Assembly (NCBI RefSeq): GCF_000428065.1
Contig: NZ_ATZF01000002.1
Location: 425,700-479,384 of the forward strand
Origin: Shimazuella kribbensis DSM 45090
Lineage (GTDB): Bacteria; Bacillota; Bacilli; Thermoactinomycetales; Thermoactinomycetaceae
Reading direction: 5' to 3'
DNA: 53,685 nucleotides
Every line of letters begins with the position of its first letter. The first letter of the stretch is position 1. The notes beneath the pieces are model-generated. The model was not told the DNA's origin. It saw only the letters and a list, made by a program, of their open reading frames with translations, and searched no databases. The position numbers were made by a program, and so were the translations under genes. This document shows positions 36,115-45,100 of the stretch, in pieces.

Positions 36115-38247
36115 CTAATGTTGTGAGTACTGAGAAATCAAATCCAATACGATTTGTTTGTCTTTTGCTTCGATGATTTCATGGACATCTGCTTCATGGG
36201 ATAAAAGTTCTGATAACTGTGCCAATGCTTTTAAATGTGACTCTTTATCTACAGCAGCAAGGACAATCATGAATTGAACGGGATTATCACTTCCCTCAAA
36301 AAATACTCCCTCTTGCAAGGTAAGTAAGCTCATCCCCATTTGTTTGACACCTTGTTCTGGTCTAGCATGTGGGATCGCAATTTTAGGAGCAATCACAACA
36401 TAAGGACCCAATTCCATAACATTTTTAATCATTGCGTCCACATATTTTTCTTGTATTGCACCATTGGCTAGCAATGGTTGTGATGCCAATTGAATTGCAT
36501 CTTTCCAATCTTTTGGCTTTCGTTGAAGTTGGATCATATCTTCTGTCAATAAATCTTGTAGCACTGGTTTCACCCCTTTTTTGATCATCTGTTTTTCGAC
36601 AGAGATATAGTGAGTCAATTCTTCTATCAGCTTTGTCTCATCTTGAATCTTGGCATGTTTTTTAATGATCTCTATCAAAACTGGAATGGAATGTTTAGAA
36701 GACCATGACTTGCGGCGTTGAACTACTAGATTAAACTGATTCAACAATGTTTCTTTTTCCATATCGGTAAGAATAGGATCGACATGAAAAACAGGAATCT
36801 CGTGGTGAATGGGAATCGTAGAGACAATAAAATCAACATCATATTCCATGCATGGATCAAATTCTCTCAAGGAAAGAATTTCTACCACATCCACGGTTGT
36901 TAATAAATTTTCAATTTGAGACTGCAACAATTGAGAAGTAGACACACCATTTCCACAAACAATCATTACTCTCTTTCTGGCTTGCGGGGTTGTCCCTTCG
37001 CGTTTGAGCCATCCGCCAAAATACATCGCTAAGAAGCCGATTTCATCTTCATTGAGCGCTTTTCCAATATAGGTTTCTAAATGATGGATAACCTTTTTTG
37101 TAAGTTCAAACACTTCTCCATATGTTTGCTGAATGCTCTCTATTAGCGGATTATCAATCACCAAATCATACTTGAGTCGATAGTAGGTTTGTTTGAGATG
37201 TTTGAGCAAATCTTCTTTGAGTTTGGGAGACTCTTGAAAAAACACACAGGCGTATCGTTGAAAATCAAATACCATGTTTTCGATAATCCATTTTAAGTTT
37301 TTTGTAACTTCGTTTTGATCCAAATCATACTGGTCCATGCGAATCGATATTCCTAGCAAGTGCATAGTCAGATAAGCTATCTCGTCTTCCGGATAAGAAA
37401 GAAGAAACATCTGACTTAATTGTTCTGCTACATGCTTGGCTACATCATATTCGGATGTCGTTTGCAAGACATCCTTTTCTTCCTCTTCAATCTGGATCGC
37501 ATTCCCTTCAAGTAAGCGCTTACTAAATATCAATAGCCGAAGAGATAATTGATGATACATTTCATCCGTGATCTGAATTCCATACTTTGTTACGCTCTCT
37601 GTAATCAGCTTTTCAATAGAAGGGAAATTCGCATGAATAAACGATAGTATATTTTTTTCCGTTTCCAATGCCTCTTGATTAAACTCACCATTTATCCTCA
37701 CTTGAATCTCATTCAACAGATTGTTCCAACCATTTGTAGTAAGCATATGGGATAAATAATGCAACAATGCTTTTCGTTTCTGGCTTTCTTCGCCTTCTAC
37801 TATATATCCGTGTCCTCTTTGAAAGTGAAGGTTGAGTTGAAACGAAGCAAATTCTTCCTTTAATTTGTTTATTTCATGAATGGTCGTTCCTCTACTAACC
37901 TTGATCTTTTCTATTAAATCTTTAAGAAATAATGGAGTGCTCATAGTTAGAAAAGAAACAGCTAATATATTTTTTCTCTCTTTTTCCGAAAAGTAGTACT
38001 GTTGTGTATTTAAATCTTTTAATAACAAAGGTACCATTTGTTTTGTTTCATCTGGAACAAAAAGCCCTCGCGAACGAATATTGGTAATTGGCTCTAGCCC
38101 TTTGTCTGTAAGCCAATCATTTGCTTTCTGTATGTCATAGTAGAGTGTTCGTCTCGAAATATGAAGTTTATTGGTGATCTCCTCAATCGGTACATGACCA
38201 TGGCTATGAACCAATTGAGCTAAGAGGTGAACACTTCGTTCATCCAA
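36115..38247 (-). CDS. PRD-containing transcription activator with EIIB-like and EIIA domains
   Basis: A 710-residue regulator of the BglG/MtlR/UlaR type. It has an N-terminal winged helix with HVPIEEITNKLHISRRTLYY. Two PTS-regulation domains follow, with histidines in YLTMHLLGISIRMDQY and IHHLETYIGK...GFLAMYFGG. Next comes an EIIB-like domain with MIVCGNGVSTSQLL (cysteine kept) and a C-terminal EIIA domain with the phosphorylatable histidine in IAIPHARPEQG. It should activate the operon when its PTS domains report substrate transport, and may also supply EIIA activity because no separate EIIA gene is present. GGGAGG lies seven bases before the TTG start. It is the first gene of a five-gene operon. 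Confidence 0.93.
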   Translation of the reverse strand: MDERSVHLLAQLVHSHGHVPIEEITNKLHISRRTLYYDIQKANDWLTDKGLEPITNIRSRGLFVPDETKQMVPLLLKDLNTQQYYFSEKERKNILAVSFLTMSTPLFLKDLIEKIKVSRGTTIHEINKLKEEFASFQLNLHFQRGHGYIVEGEESQKRKALLHYLSHMLTTNGWNNLLNEIQVRINGEFNQEALETEKNILSFIHANFPSIEKLITESVTKYGIQITDEMYHQLSLRLLIFSKRLLEGNAIQIEEEEKDVLQTTSEYDVAKHVAEQLSQMFLLSYPEDEIAYLTMHLLGISIRMDQYDLDQNEVTKNLKWIIENMVFDFQRYACVFFQESPKLKEDLLKHLKQTYYRLKYDLVIDNPLIESIQQTYGEVFELTKKVIHHLETYIGKALNEDEIGFLAMYFGGWLKREGTTPQARKRVMIVCGNGVSTSQLLQSQIENLLTTVDVVEILSLREFDPCMEYDVDFIVSTIPIHHEIPVFHVDPILTDMEKETLLNQFNLVVQRRKSWSSKHSIPVLIEIIKKHAKIQDETKLIEELTHYISVEKQMIKKGVKPVLQDLLTEDMIQLQRKPKDWKDAIQLASQPLLANGAIQEKYVDAMIKNVMELGPYVVIAPKIAIPHARPEQGVKQMGMSLLTLQEGVFFEGSDNPVQFMIVLAAVDKESHLKALAQLSELLSHEADVHEIIEAKDKQIVLDLISQYSQH

Positions 38248-38422
38248 TGATATCCCTCCCCTCTATCTAGACTGTGCAGAAGTTGTACGCTATATGCGTC
38301 TACTTCTATGTTACACTTTTTCTATAGATATGAAAGGGTTTACATGGTTCAAATCACGTTTCGTCTTTTGTGCAACAACTGAACTATCAGTACCACATGA
38401 TCAAATTCATTTGTTTTTGTTG
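38248..38422. other. Promoter region of the PTS operon
   Basis: No gene lies here. The minus-strand sequence upstream of the regulator gene is AT-rich and must contain the operon promoter. I cannot assign its elements with confidence. Confidence 0.4.
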
Positions 38423-38464
38423 CATAAAAAGAATAGCTTGGTACAATCAAAGTTGCGCCAAGCT
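38423..38464 (-). terminator. Terminator after the TerD-domain gene
   Basis: On the minus strand AGCTTGG pairs with CCAAGCT and is followed by ATTCTTTTT. It lies 16 bases after the stop codon. Confidence 0.75.
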
Positions 38465-38479
38465 TAATCCACTTCCCTA

Positions 38480-40579
38480 TTATTTTAGAAAATAAGCGGC
38501 AATCGTGTCTGTATCAAAGGGAGTTATCCCTTTATGAATATCAAATAACGTATCCGCTTCTTCTGGCTGATCCACTTGATTTCCTCTTGCTTTTGCATGT
38601 AAGCGGAATAGATCATAAAGATTGGGTCTTTGTAAAGTTGTGATCCATTTACCCAATTGTGCTATACTTCGTTTGTTTCGCTCTATCGTAGCTCGATCAT
38701 TCAGCTCACGATTTAAACCCATATCAACCCAAAACACTTTCCTCTCCTTGGCATCAATGACTAGCGGAACTGCTATTCTAGCATTCGAGGCCAAGTCTAC
38801 TTTGTCTTGAACAGTAGAAGGTTCATAGATTTTCCCCGCTGAAGCTCTTTGACGAACCATCCAACCAGCGTAACACTCTGGCAAAGACGAAAATATATGC
38901 TCACTGAAGCAATAGATAGATAAAATGATATATCTACTATCATTTCGTAGTACCGAAGGTAAATGAATATCAATAAATTCACTTGCTCCATTTGGTGCTG
39001 AAACAATGTCTCCACTGTGAACCGATTCATAAGTAGGTAATTTTAGGTTCGTAAAAGAGAGATGCTCTTTATACTGCCAGTCTTCGCTGTAAATGGATGC
39101 AGAAAGATCAATATCTACATCACCTGTATACTCTCCATTTATGTAACCTTCTTTCCACCAAAGAAAAAAGCGTATCGTATCTCCATCTGGAATGGAAAGT
39201 CTGCTTCCTCTTCCAACCGTGCGAAGCGATTGACTAGCAGAACGACTGGATAAAGGTACCATGTAATTTTGTAGTTCTGGATTGATATATACTTTTCCGA
39301 GATCTGGAAGGCTGGCAAACCGGTCTAATAATGTTTTGTTGCATAGAGAAACAATAGCGTCACAAATCGACGATTTCAAAAGAGGCAATTCATTATCGAT
39401 CACAACATATTTAACTGTATTTCCTTTTGGAAAAAAGACTCGTTCTTCTGTTGATATACTTCTGTTAGCAAAATGCGATTGCAAAGTTAGCAGCAACGGA
39501 GTAGGAACTTGATCTGCTACTTTTGCAAAGGAATCTAATGTTTCCATTTTATCTTCCACCGTGCGCAAAACATGATCCAATCGACGCGCAAATTCACCTG
39601 GTCGTTCGGACAGTAAGGAATAGACTTTTTTTATATTTTTGGTGGCTAGAGCTTGTTCAATCTGACTAGAAAAAGTCCATATTGGTAACTGATTTCGTAT
39701 CTTATGAAAAGCCTCTGCTACTTTTGGAAATCTCATTTGATACTCGCTTGGATGCAATATCTCTCCCAATCGAATCCAAGGTTTGCGATATCGAAGCATA
39801 TCTTCTTCTATGTTGGTACACTGTTCCAACAACGCTAATAAAAATCTACGCTCGTGACGTGAAAACTTTTTAAATTTCGTAGAAGCAGCAAGGCTGATAT
39901 CTCCTTCGGAAAGGGCGACAGCAAGACGCAGGACATCCGTAGCAGTTCGGAAATAAGATGCAACTTGCTCTCCCTCTATCTTTTTTAACTGGAGCAGCTG
40001 CGCAATCACAAACCCGATATTTTCTTTTAATGGAATTTGTACTGGCAGCAGTTTTTGTGAATCAGGGTGAGACGCGAGGGACAACGCAATATCTTCTCTA
40101 TCTTGCAGGGAAATAGGTGTTTTGGAAGCAATGAGATTTTGAATCATTTGTTCAAATTCTTGCTCATTTCCTACATCGATCATTTTTTTCTCATTTTCTT
40201 CTTCTAACATCTCACGCTCCACGATATCAGTAGTAGATGGGAATTCGAGCGTATAATAATGGAACATAGCATTCCAAAATAAATGACTCTCTTCCATCGT
40301 CATAACCTGATCCGGAAAGTTTGGATACATGGGGTTGTATTCTTTATCATCCCCGACTATTTTCTTTAGACTGCTGAGTAAAGGCATACAAAAAGCTAAA
40401 AATTGAGCCTCCGAAAGCGTCTGACATTTTTCTATTAGCTTCATCGAAAAAATATATCCTAACTCATCTAAATTTTTCAAAAAGGTAGCAAGCATTACTT
40501 TTGGCAATTCCCCTTGTCCTTCTTCGACCATGACTTTCTGCTTTCTTCTAACATATATAGGATTAAAATCTCGTATCAT
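38480..40579 (-). CDS. Large TerD-domain protein (MXAN_6230/SCO0854-like)
   Basis: A 699-residue cytoplasmic protein. The first 430 or so residues are helical and match no domain I can name with certainty. Residues about 455-600 hold a TerD-like domain: LSIPDGDTIRFFLWWKEG, then DVDIDLSASIYSEDW, SVHSGDIVSAPNGASEFIDI with the acidic calcium-site pattern, and YIILSIYCFS. The architecture resembles the MXAN_6230/SCO0854 family, seen mainly in actinobacteria and myxobacteria and linked to the Ter stress systems. The zinc-binding RING-like part of some members is not obvious here. GGAG lies seven bases before the ATG. It has its own sigma-A-type promoter and terminator and no other ter genes beside it. 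Confidence 0.78.
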   Translation of the reverse strand: MIRDFNPIYVRRKQKVMVEEGQGELPKVMLATFLKNLDELGYIFSMKLIEKCQTLSEAQFLAFCMPLLSSLKKIVGDDKEYNPMYPNFPDQVMTMEESHLFWNAMFHYYTLEFPSTTDIVEREMLEEENEKKMIDVGNEQEFEQMIQNLIASKTPISLQDREDIALSLASHPDSQKLLPVQIPLKENIGFVIAQLLQLKKIEGEQVASYFRTATDVLRLAVALSEGDISLAASTKFKKFSRHERRFLLALLEQCTNIEEDMLRYRKPWIRLGEILHPSEYQMRFPKVAEAFHKIRNQLPIWTFSSQIEQALATKNIKKVYSLLSERPGEFARRLDHVLRTVEDKMETLDSFAKVADQVPTPLLLTLQSHFANRSISTEERVFFPKGNTVKYVVIDNELPLLKSSICDAIVSLCNKTLLDRFASLPDLGKVYINPELQNYMVPLSSRSASQSLRTVGRGSRLSIPDGDTIRFFLWWKEGYINGEYTGDVDIDLSASIYSEDWQYKEHLSFTNLKLPTYESVHSGDIVSAPNGASEFIDIHLPSVLRNDSRYIILSIYCFSEHIFSSLPECYAGWMVRQRASAGKIYEPSTVQDKVDLASNARIAVPLVIDAKERKVFWVDMGLNRELNDRATIERNKRSIAQLGKWITTLQRPNLYDLFRLHAKARGNQVDQPEEADTLFDIHKGITPFDTDTIAAYFLK

Positions 40580-40689
40580 CGAAATTCTCCATTTCTGTAT
40601 GTAAAATAAAGAAAAAATCAGGAAAAGGATGTCCCTGACGTCTTTTTGTTAAGATAGAAGGAAGGAACATCATAGCCTGATTTTATAGT

Positions 40690-40719
40690 ATTCTATATCG
40701 ATAGATACTTATATGTCAA
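40690..40719 (-). promoter_or_regulatory. Sigma-A-type promoter of the TerD-domain gene
   Basis: On the minus strand a perfect TTGACA (40719-40714) is followed 18 bases later by TAGAAT (40695-40690). It lies about 110 bases upstream of the start codon. Confidence 0.65.
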
Positions 40720-40746
40720 TAACCATTAATCCTATGAAGAATAGAG

Positions 40747-40778
40747 AAACTCCCTTCCTGATGAAAGGGAGTTTTTTA
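40747..40778. terminator. Intrinsic terminator
   Basis: AAACTCCCTT pairs with AAGGGAGTTT and is followed by a T-rich tail. It can work in both directions and shields the TerD-domain gene promoter from the Nudix/NRPS transcript. Confidence 0.8.
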
Positions 40779-40800
40779 TTTTGACGTTCCTTATTTACGG

Positions 40801-40827
40801 CTGGACGACAGGAGACCCGTCGCCCAG
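40801..40827 (-). terminator. GC-rich hairpin after the Nudix gene
   Basis: CTGGACGAC pairs with GTCGCCCAG with one G-T pair. It starts 17 bases after the Nudix stop and shares that gene's high GC content. Confidence 0.55.
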
Positions 40828-40844
40828 TTGAGTCCGATCAAGTA

Positions 40845-41333
40845 TCAGTTCATCGGGTGAGGATTGTAGAAGATGGCATATGCCTTCTCGACATACCTCA
40901 ACTTGTAGTCCGGCAACCCACTTGACCGAATCTTGTGCTTAGGTACCCACTGGCAATCAACGTGAGCACCGCTCTCAAGCCTCACCTTGGGCTTCACGCC
41001 CTCGACCGAACCCACGAAATTGAACACTCGGCGATATTCTGTGAAGGGGAAGCGCCTGATCTGTGTCGGGGCACCTTCAAAGAAGGTCTCGTGGAAGGAA
41101 ACCTTAAGTCCCGTTTCCTCGTCCACCTCACGAGCGACTGCATCCCTCGTGAGTTCGAGGGGATCGATTCCACCACCGGGCACCTCAAAGATGGATGCAC
41201 CAGGGTCGTCAGGATCCCTTTCCATGACGAGTACATTTCCACGATCATCGAAGATGATCGCGGATACTACGATGTGATACCGGTGGATATCCGGGTCAGG
41301 AAGCCAGTTTCGGATTCGCTTCAAGATCCTCAT
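40845..41333 (-). CDS. Nudix hydrolase, GC-rich
   Basis: A 162-residue Nudix protein. The Nudix box is complete: GGIDPLELTRDAVAREVDEE followed by TGL, with all metal-binding glutamates. Members split nucleoside diphosphate-X compounds such as oxidised nucleotides or sugar nucleotides, and the substrate is not clear here. The frame extends to 41381, but AAAGG lies seven bases before the ATG at 41333, from which the protein reads MRILKRIRNW. Its codon use (GTC, ATC, CTC, GAG, AAG, CGT/AGG) and GC content stand far above those of the NRPS genes beside it, and it has a GC-rich hairpin of its own. This suggests separate acquisition rather than membership of the cluster. Confidence 0.85.
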   Translation of the reverse strand: MRILKRIRNWLPDPDIHRYHIVVSAIIFDDRGNVLVMERDPDDPGASIFEVPGGGIDPLELTRDAVAREVDEETGLKVSFHETFFEGAPTQIRRFPFTEYRRVFNFVGSVEGVKPKVRLESGAHVDCQWVPKHKIRSSGLPDYKLRYVEKAYAIFYNPHPMN

Positions 41334-41406
41334 GTTGCGCCTTTCTTTCAATGGAACCTGTAGCACAAAAATAACATACATTCGATTATTCTGTCACTAT
41401 ATTATT

Positions 41407-42156
41407 TTAAAAATACAGTGTCTTGCATTGAGTTTCAATTATTTTGATTATTTCACCCTCTTTGTGATGGATATAAAAATGATCTCCTTCCACCATATGC
41501 AACGAAAAATCATTCTCTGTTTGTGCTTGCCACGCTTTCAAGTGTTCTTCCCCTGCTTCTGGATCATCGGTTCCACCAAGTGCTACGATTGGGCTTTTCA
41601 ACTTATTCCCAGGTAGATACTGATACGTTTCGCACATGGTGAAGTCAGCACGCAACGCTGGTAGAAACACCTGCAAAAAATCTCGGTTTTGTACTAGCTC
41701 TTCTGGTAAACCATTCATTTCTACGATTCCATCTAAAAATTCCTCATCTGGTAAGTGATGAATTTTCCTCCCTGGATCAGAGGTATGCGGTGCATGATAT
41801 CCTGAGACAAAAAGATTTTCTGGTAGTGGCAGACTCATGGTTTGTAGTAATCTTGATACTTCAAAACTGACTAGTGCACCCATACTATGACCAAAGAAAG
41901 AAAATCGATTGTTCATCAAATACGGTTGAATTGCAGCTACGATATCACGTATCAGAGCATGAAAATTCGTATAGGATGGCTCTGTAAAACGAATGCCACG
42001 ACCTGGCAGTTGAACGGGACAAATTTGAAAATGATCAGGTAGATATACTTGCCAATTGTTATAAAAAGCGGGGTTTCCCCCGCCATATGGAAAACAAAAC
42101 AAAAGGTGTGCATCTGGCTCGATTTCTTTGGTATAAGGCAACCAAAGACTTAACAT
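41407..42156 (-). CDS. Type II thioesterase of the NRPS cluster
   Basis: A 249-residue alpha/beta hydrolase of the GrsT/SrfA-TE class that frees carrier domains from wrong acyl groups. It shows LFCFPYGGGNPAFYNNW at the start, the nucleophile motif FSFFGHSMGALVSFE (about residue 90), LGGTDDPEAG with the aspartate, and VEGDHFYIHH with the catalytic histidine. AGGAGG lies seven bases before the ATG, four bases after the NRPS stop codon, so the gene is translationally coupled and certainly belongs to the minus-strand NRPS operon. Confidence 0.93.
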   Translation of the reverse strand: MLSLWLPYTKEIEPDAHLLFCFPYGGGNPAFYNNWQVYLPDHFQICPVQLPGRGIRFTEPSYTNFHALIRDIVAAIQPYLMNNRFSFFGHSMGALVSFEVSRLLQTMSLPLPENLFVSGYHAPHTSDPGRKIHHLPDEEFLDGIVEMNGLPEELVQNRDFLQVFLPALRADFTMCETYQYLPGNKLKSPIVALGGTDDPEAGEEHLKAWQAQTENDFSLHMVEGDHFYIHHKEGEIIKIIETQCKTLYF

Positions 42157-42159
42157 GAA

Positions 42160-45100
42160 CTATTCCTCCTTATGAGCAACCACGTTATCTGCTGTGGCTA
42201 TTGCTTGTTGTAATTTCTCTGCCAGCCTACTGCTGTGCGGTTGTTGTAACATTGTAACGTGATTTCCTTCCACTATATTGGCATGAATGGTAGAAGTAGT
42301 CCATGGTGCCCAGTTGGAAGAACCGATGGTTTGACTTTGATCTTCTGCAACGAAAAGATGAATCGGAGCATCTACAATCGAACCTAACTCATAATTTGCA
42401 AACGCAATTCCGTTTGTTAGCCACACATGATTTTTGTGTTTTTCTTCTGTAGCTGCAAATTTTCCTGATTTCAACTGCTGATCGAGAAGTACACTTTCTT
42501 CTTTGTTGAGCCAAGTAGAATCAATCATCACTAACAGTTCTACTTGACCTCCCATTTTCTCCAGTTTAGCCGTAATCAGGTGAGCTAGTACTCCACCCAT
42601 AGACCATCCAATGAAGCGATAGGGTCCATTCGGCTGTATCTGCTTGATCAAGGAAAGATAATAATCTGCCATTTCTTCCATATCCGCAATAACAACTGCT
42701 TCAGCTTCGTACCCTCTGGATTGAATTCCATAAATCGTCTGATCTTTCCCCAATTGGTTTACAAGATCAGAGTAAGCCAGTATTCCTCCACCTTGTCCAT
42801 GAATGAGAAACAATGGTGTTTGATTTGGATCGCCTTGTTGCATAGCGATAACAGTGTGTATGGGTTGATCGTGCTCTAAATAATAGCACAATTCAGCAAT
42901 CGTAGGATATTGGAATAACAACGATAGTGGCATCGTATACTCTAGTTCTTGCTCGACTCGTGACACTATAGCAAGCGCATCAAACGAATGTCCACCTAGT
43001 TCAAAAAAGTTTTGCTGTCCATCAATAGATTGTTGTTCTAATACTTCTTCCCAAATTTGAGTCATGGAAACAATTAATTTTGTGTTATTGGAAACTGGAC
43101 GATATTTTTGCAAAGAAACCTCTTCATCTTTATCTAAATTCTCTAACTGACAAAATTGCCCTAGCTTTTGACTTGGGTCTTCTATCATTTTTTCTAGCAA
43201 AGCAATGAGCTGATCTAGAAAAGCCTTCACTTCCGTTTCCGTATAACAAGGCGAAGAAAATTGGAATTTCAACATCAATTGCTCACCTGGTCCAGAAACC
43301 AAAACCAATGGTATGTTACTTTGATCTTGCACAGATAAGTCGGTTATCTGTAGGTCATCAGAAGCATTTTCTTTGGATACCGATGTAGGATAGTTTTCAA
43401 ATACAAAGAGTGTTTCAAACAATGGTACACCTCGTGGTATCTCACTCCAACCTTGTATATCAACAAGTGATGCATATTCGTACTTGCGTTGTTCCGATTG
43501 TTGCAATTGGAGATGCTGTAACCAATCGATTAAACGATCATCTCCATTTACTTTTACTCTCGCCGGCAACGATTGAATAAACAATCCTACCATCTTCTCT
43601 ATTCCAGACAGTTCCGCAGGTCTTCCTGAGCTGGTCATACCATAAACGATATCTTCTTGTTTGCTTTGTTGTTGGAGAAGAAAAACCCATGCACCTTGAA
43701 CTACTGTGCTCATCGTCAGTTGGTGTTGTTTTGCAAAATGCTTAATCGCCTCTGTTTTTTGCTTTGACACATATCGATGGATACTTTGCGAAGTTTGCTC
43801 TCCTATACGTTTTCGTTGCAAAGTTGGCTTAGTGATTCCTTGTAACTGGGTTTCCCAAAATGTTTTCGCTTCGTCATGCGATTGTTTGGATAGCCATTTG
43901 ATATAGTGCCGATATGCAGGAGCAACCTTCGGCAACTGTTGTCGATGATACAACGGTACAAGCTCTTGCATGATCAATGGAATGCTCCAACCGTCCAATA
44001 AAATATGGTGATGAGTCCATACCATGACCCCTTTACCGAGACCAAGCTGAATAAAAGCAACCCTCATAAGTGGGGCAGAAGCGAGGTCAAAAGGATCTAC
44101 TTGATCTTTTTTCATCCAGTTGGATAAGAAAACTCGCTGTTCTTCTGGTGCAATGTGTTGCCAATCCATTTGTTTCACTTGTAAAGGTACCGACTCATGT
44201 ATTACTTGATGTGGCTCTTCTAATCCTTTGCTCCAAAACGAGGTTCGCAAGATATCATGGCGAGCAATCAACTGCTCCCACGCACTTATCCATCGAGAAG
44301 GATTCCATTGTCCTTCTAATGTTAATGCCAGCTGGGTAATATATTCCCCTTTGGTTTGGGCAAAAAGAGAATGAAAGTACATCCCTTTTTGCAACGGAGC
44401 AAGCGGATATATATCCTCCGCACCCCTTGTCGGTAAGAATGCAAAATGTTGAGGCTTTAGTTTCGCCAACGGAAAATCAGCTGGAGTATATATTTGCTCT
44501 GAAGTCTCCACCAATTTCGAAACAATTATGCGAATCTCTTGACACACAGCAGAAAGCAATCTTTCCATAGTTTCTTTGCGATACATATTTTGGCTGTATT
44601 TTAAGGTGAAAGTGAGTTGATCACCTGAAATAACGCCAATAGCATCCAGTAAATAGGGTCTTTTCATGGAAGGAAATACGGTCTCTCCTACTGCCTCCGG
44701 TGCACCAATCAAAGTCCCTGATTCCTGATCTAGCTGTCTAAACTGCCCTAAGTAATTAAAACTAATAGGACTTACGCTCTGTTTTTGACCACTTTTGATT
44801 GACTCATAAGCATTGTGACGCAGCTCTTTCACCAAACGCAATGCTTCTAATGCTGTCGCATTTGTTTTTACTCCAAAAGATGCGGTGTACAGTTTGGTAA
44901 ACCAACCAATTGTTCGAGAAACATCAATCTCATCTCCAAGTGCATCCCTACCATGTCCCTCCAAGTCTATGAAAATATCGGTATTTTCTACCCATTTTAT
45001 GAGAGTCCGAACAAAAGCAGTCAGCAAAATATCTTCCACTTTGGCAGATGCCTGCATCAAACGACGGCTTTCATCCATGGCAAACGAGTAGGTCACTAGC

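Noticed and set aside
40845-41381. Nudix gene as an NRPS tailoring gene
   Set aside because: Its composition and private hairpin differ sharply from the NRPS genes, and Nudix hydrolases are not usual parts of peptide assembly, so proximity alone is weak evidence.
41407-42156. Type II thioesterase as a SyrC-like aminoacyl transferase for the A-less module
   Set aside because: It has the serine GHSMG motif of ordinary editing thioesterases, not the cysteine nucleophile of SyrC, so it does not explain how the last module is loaded.
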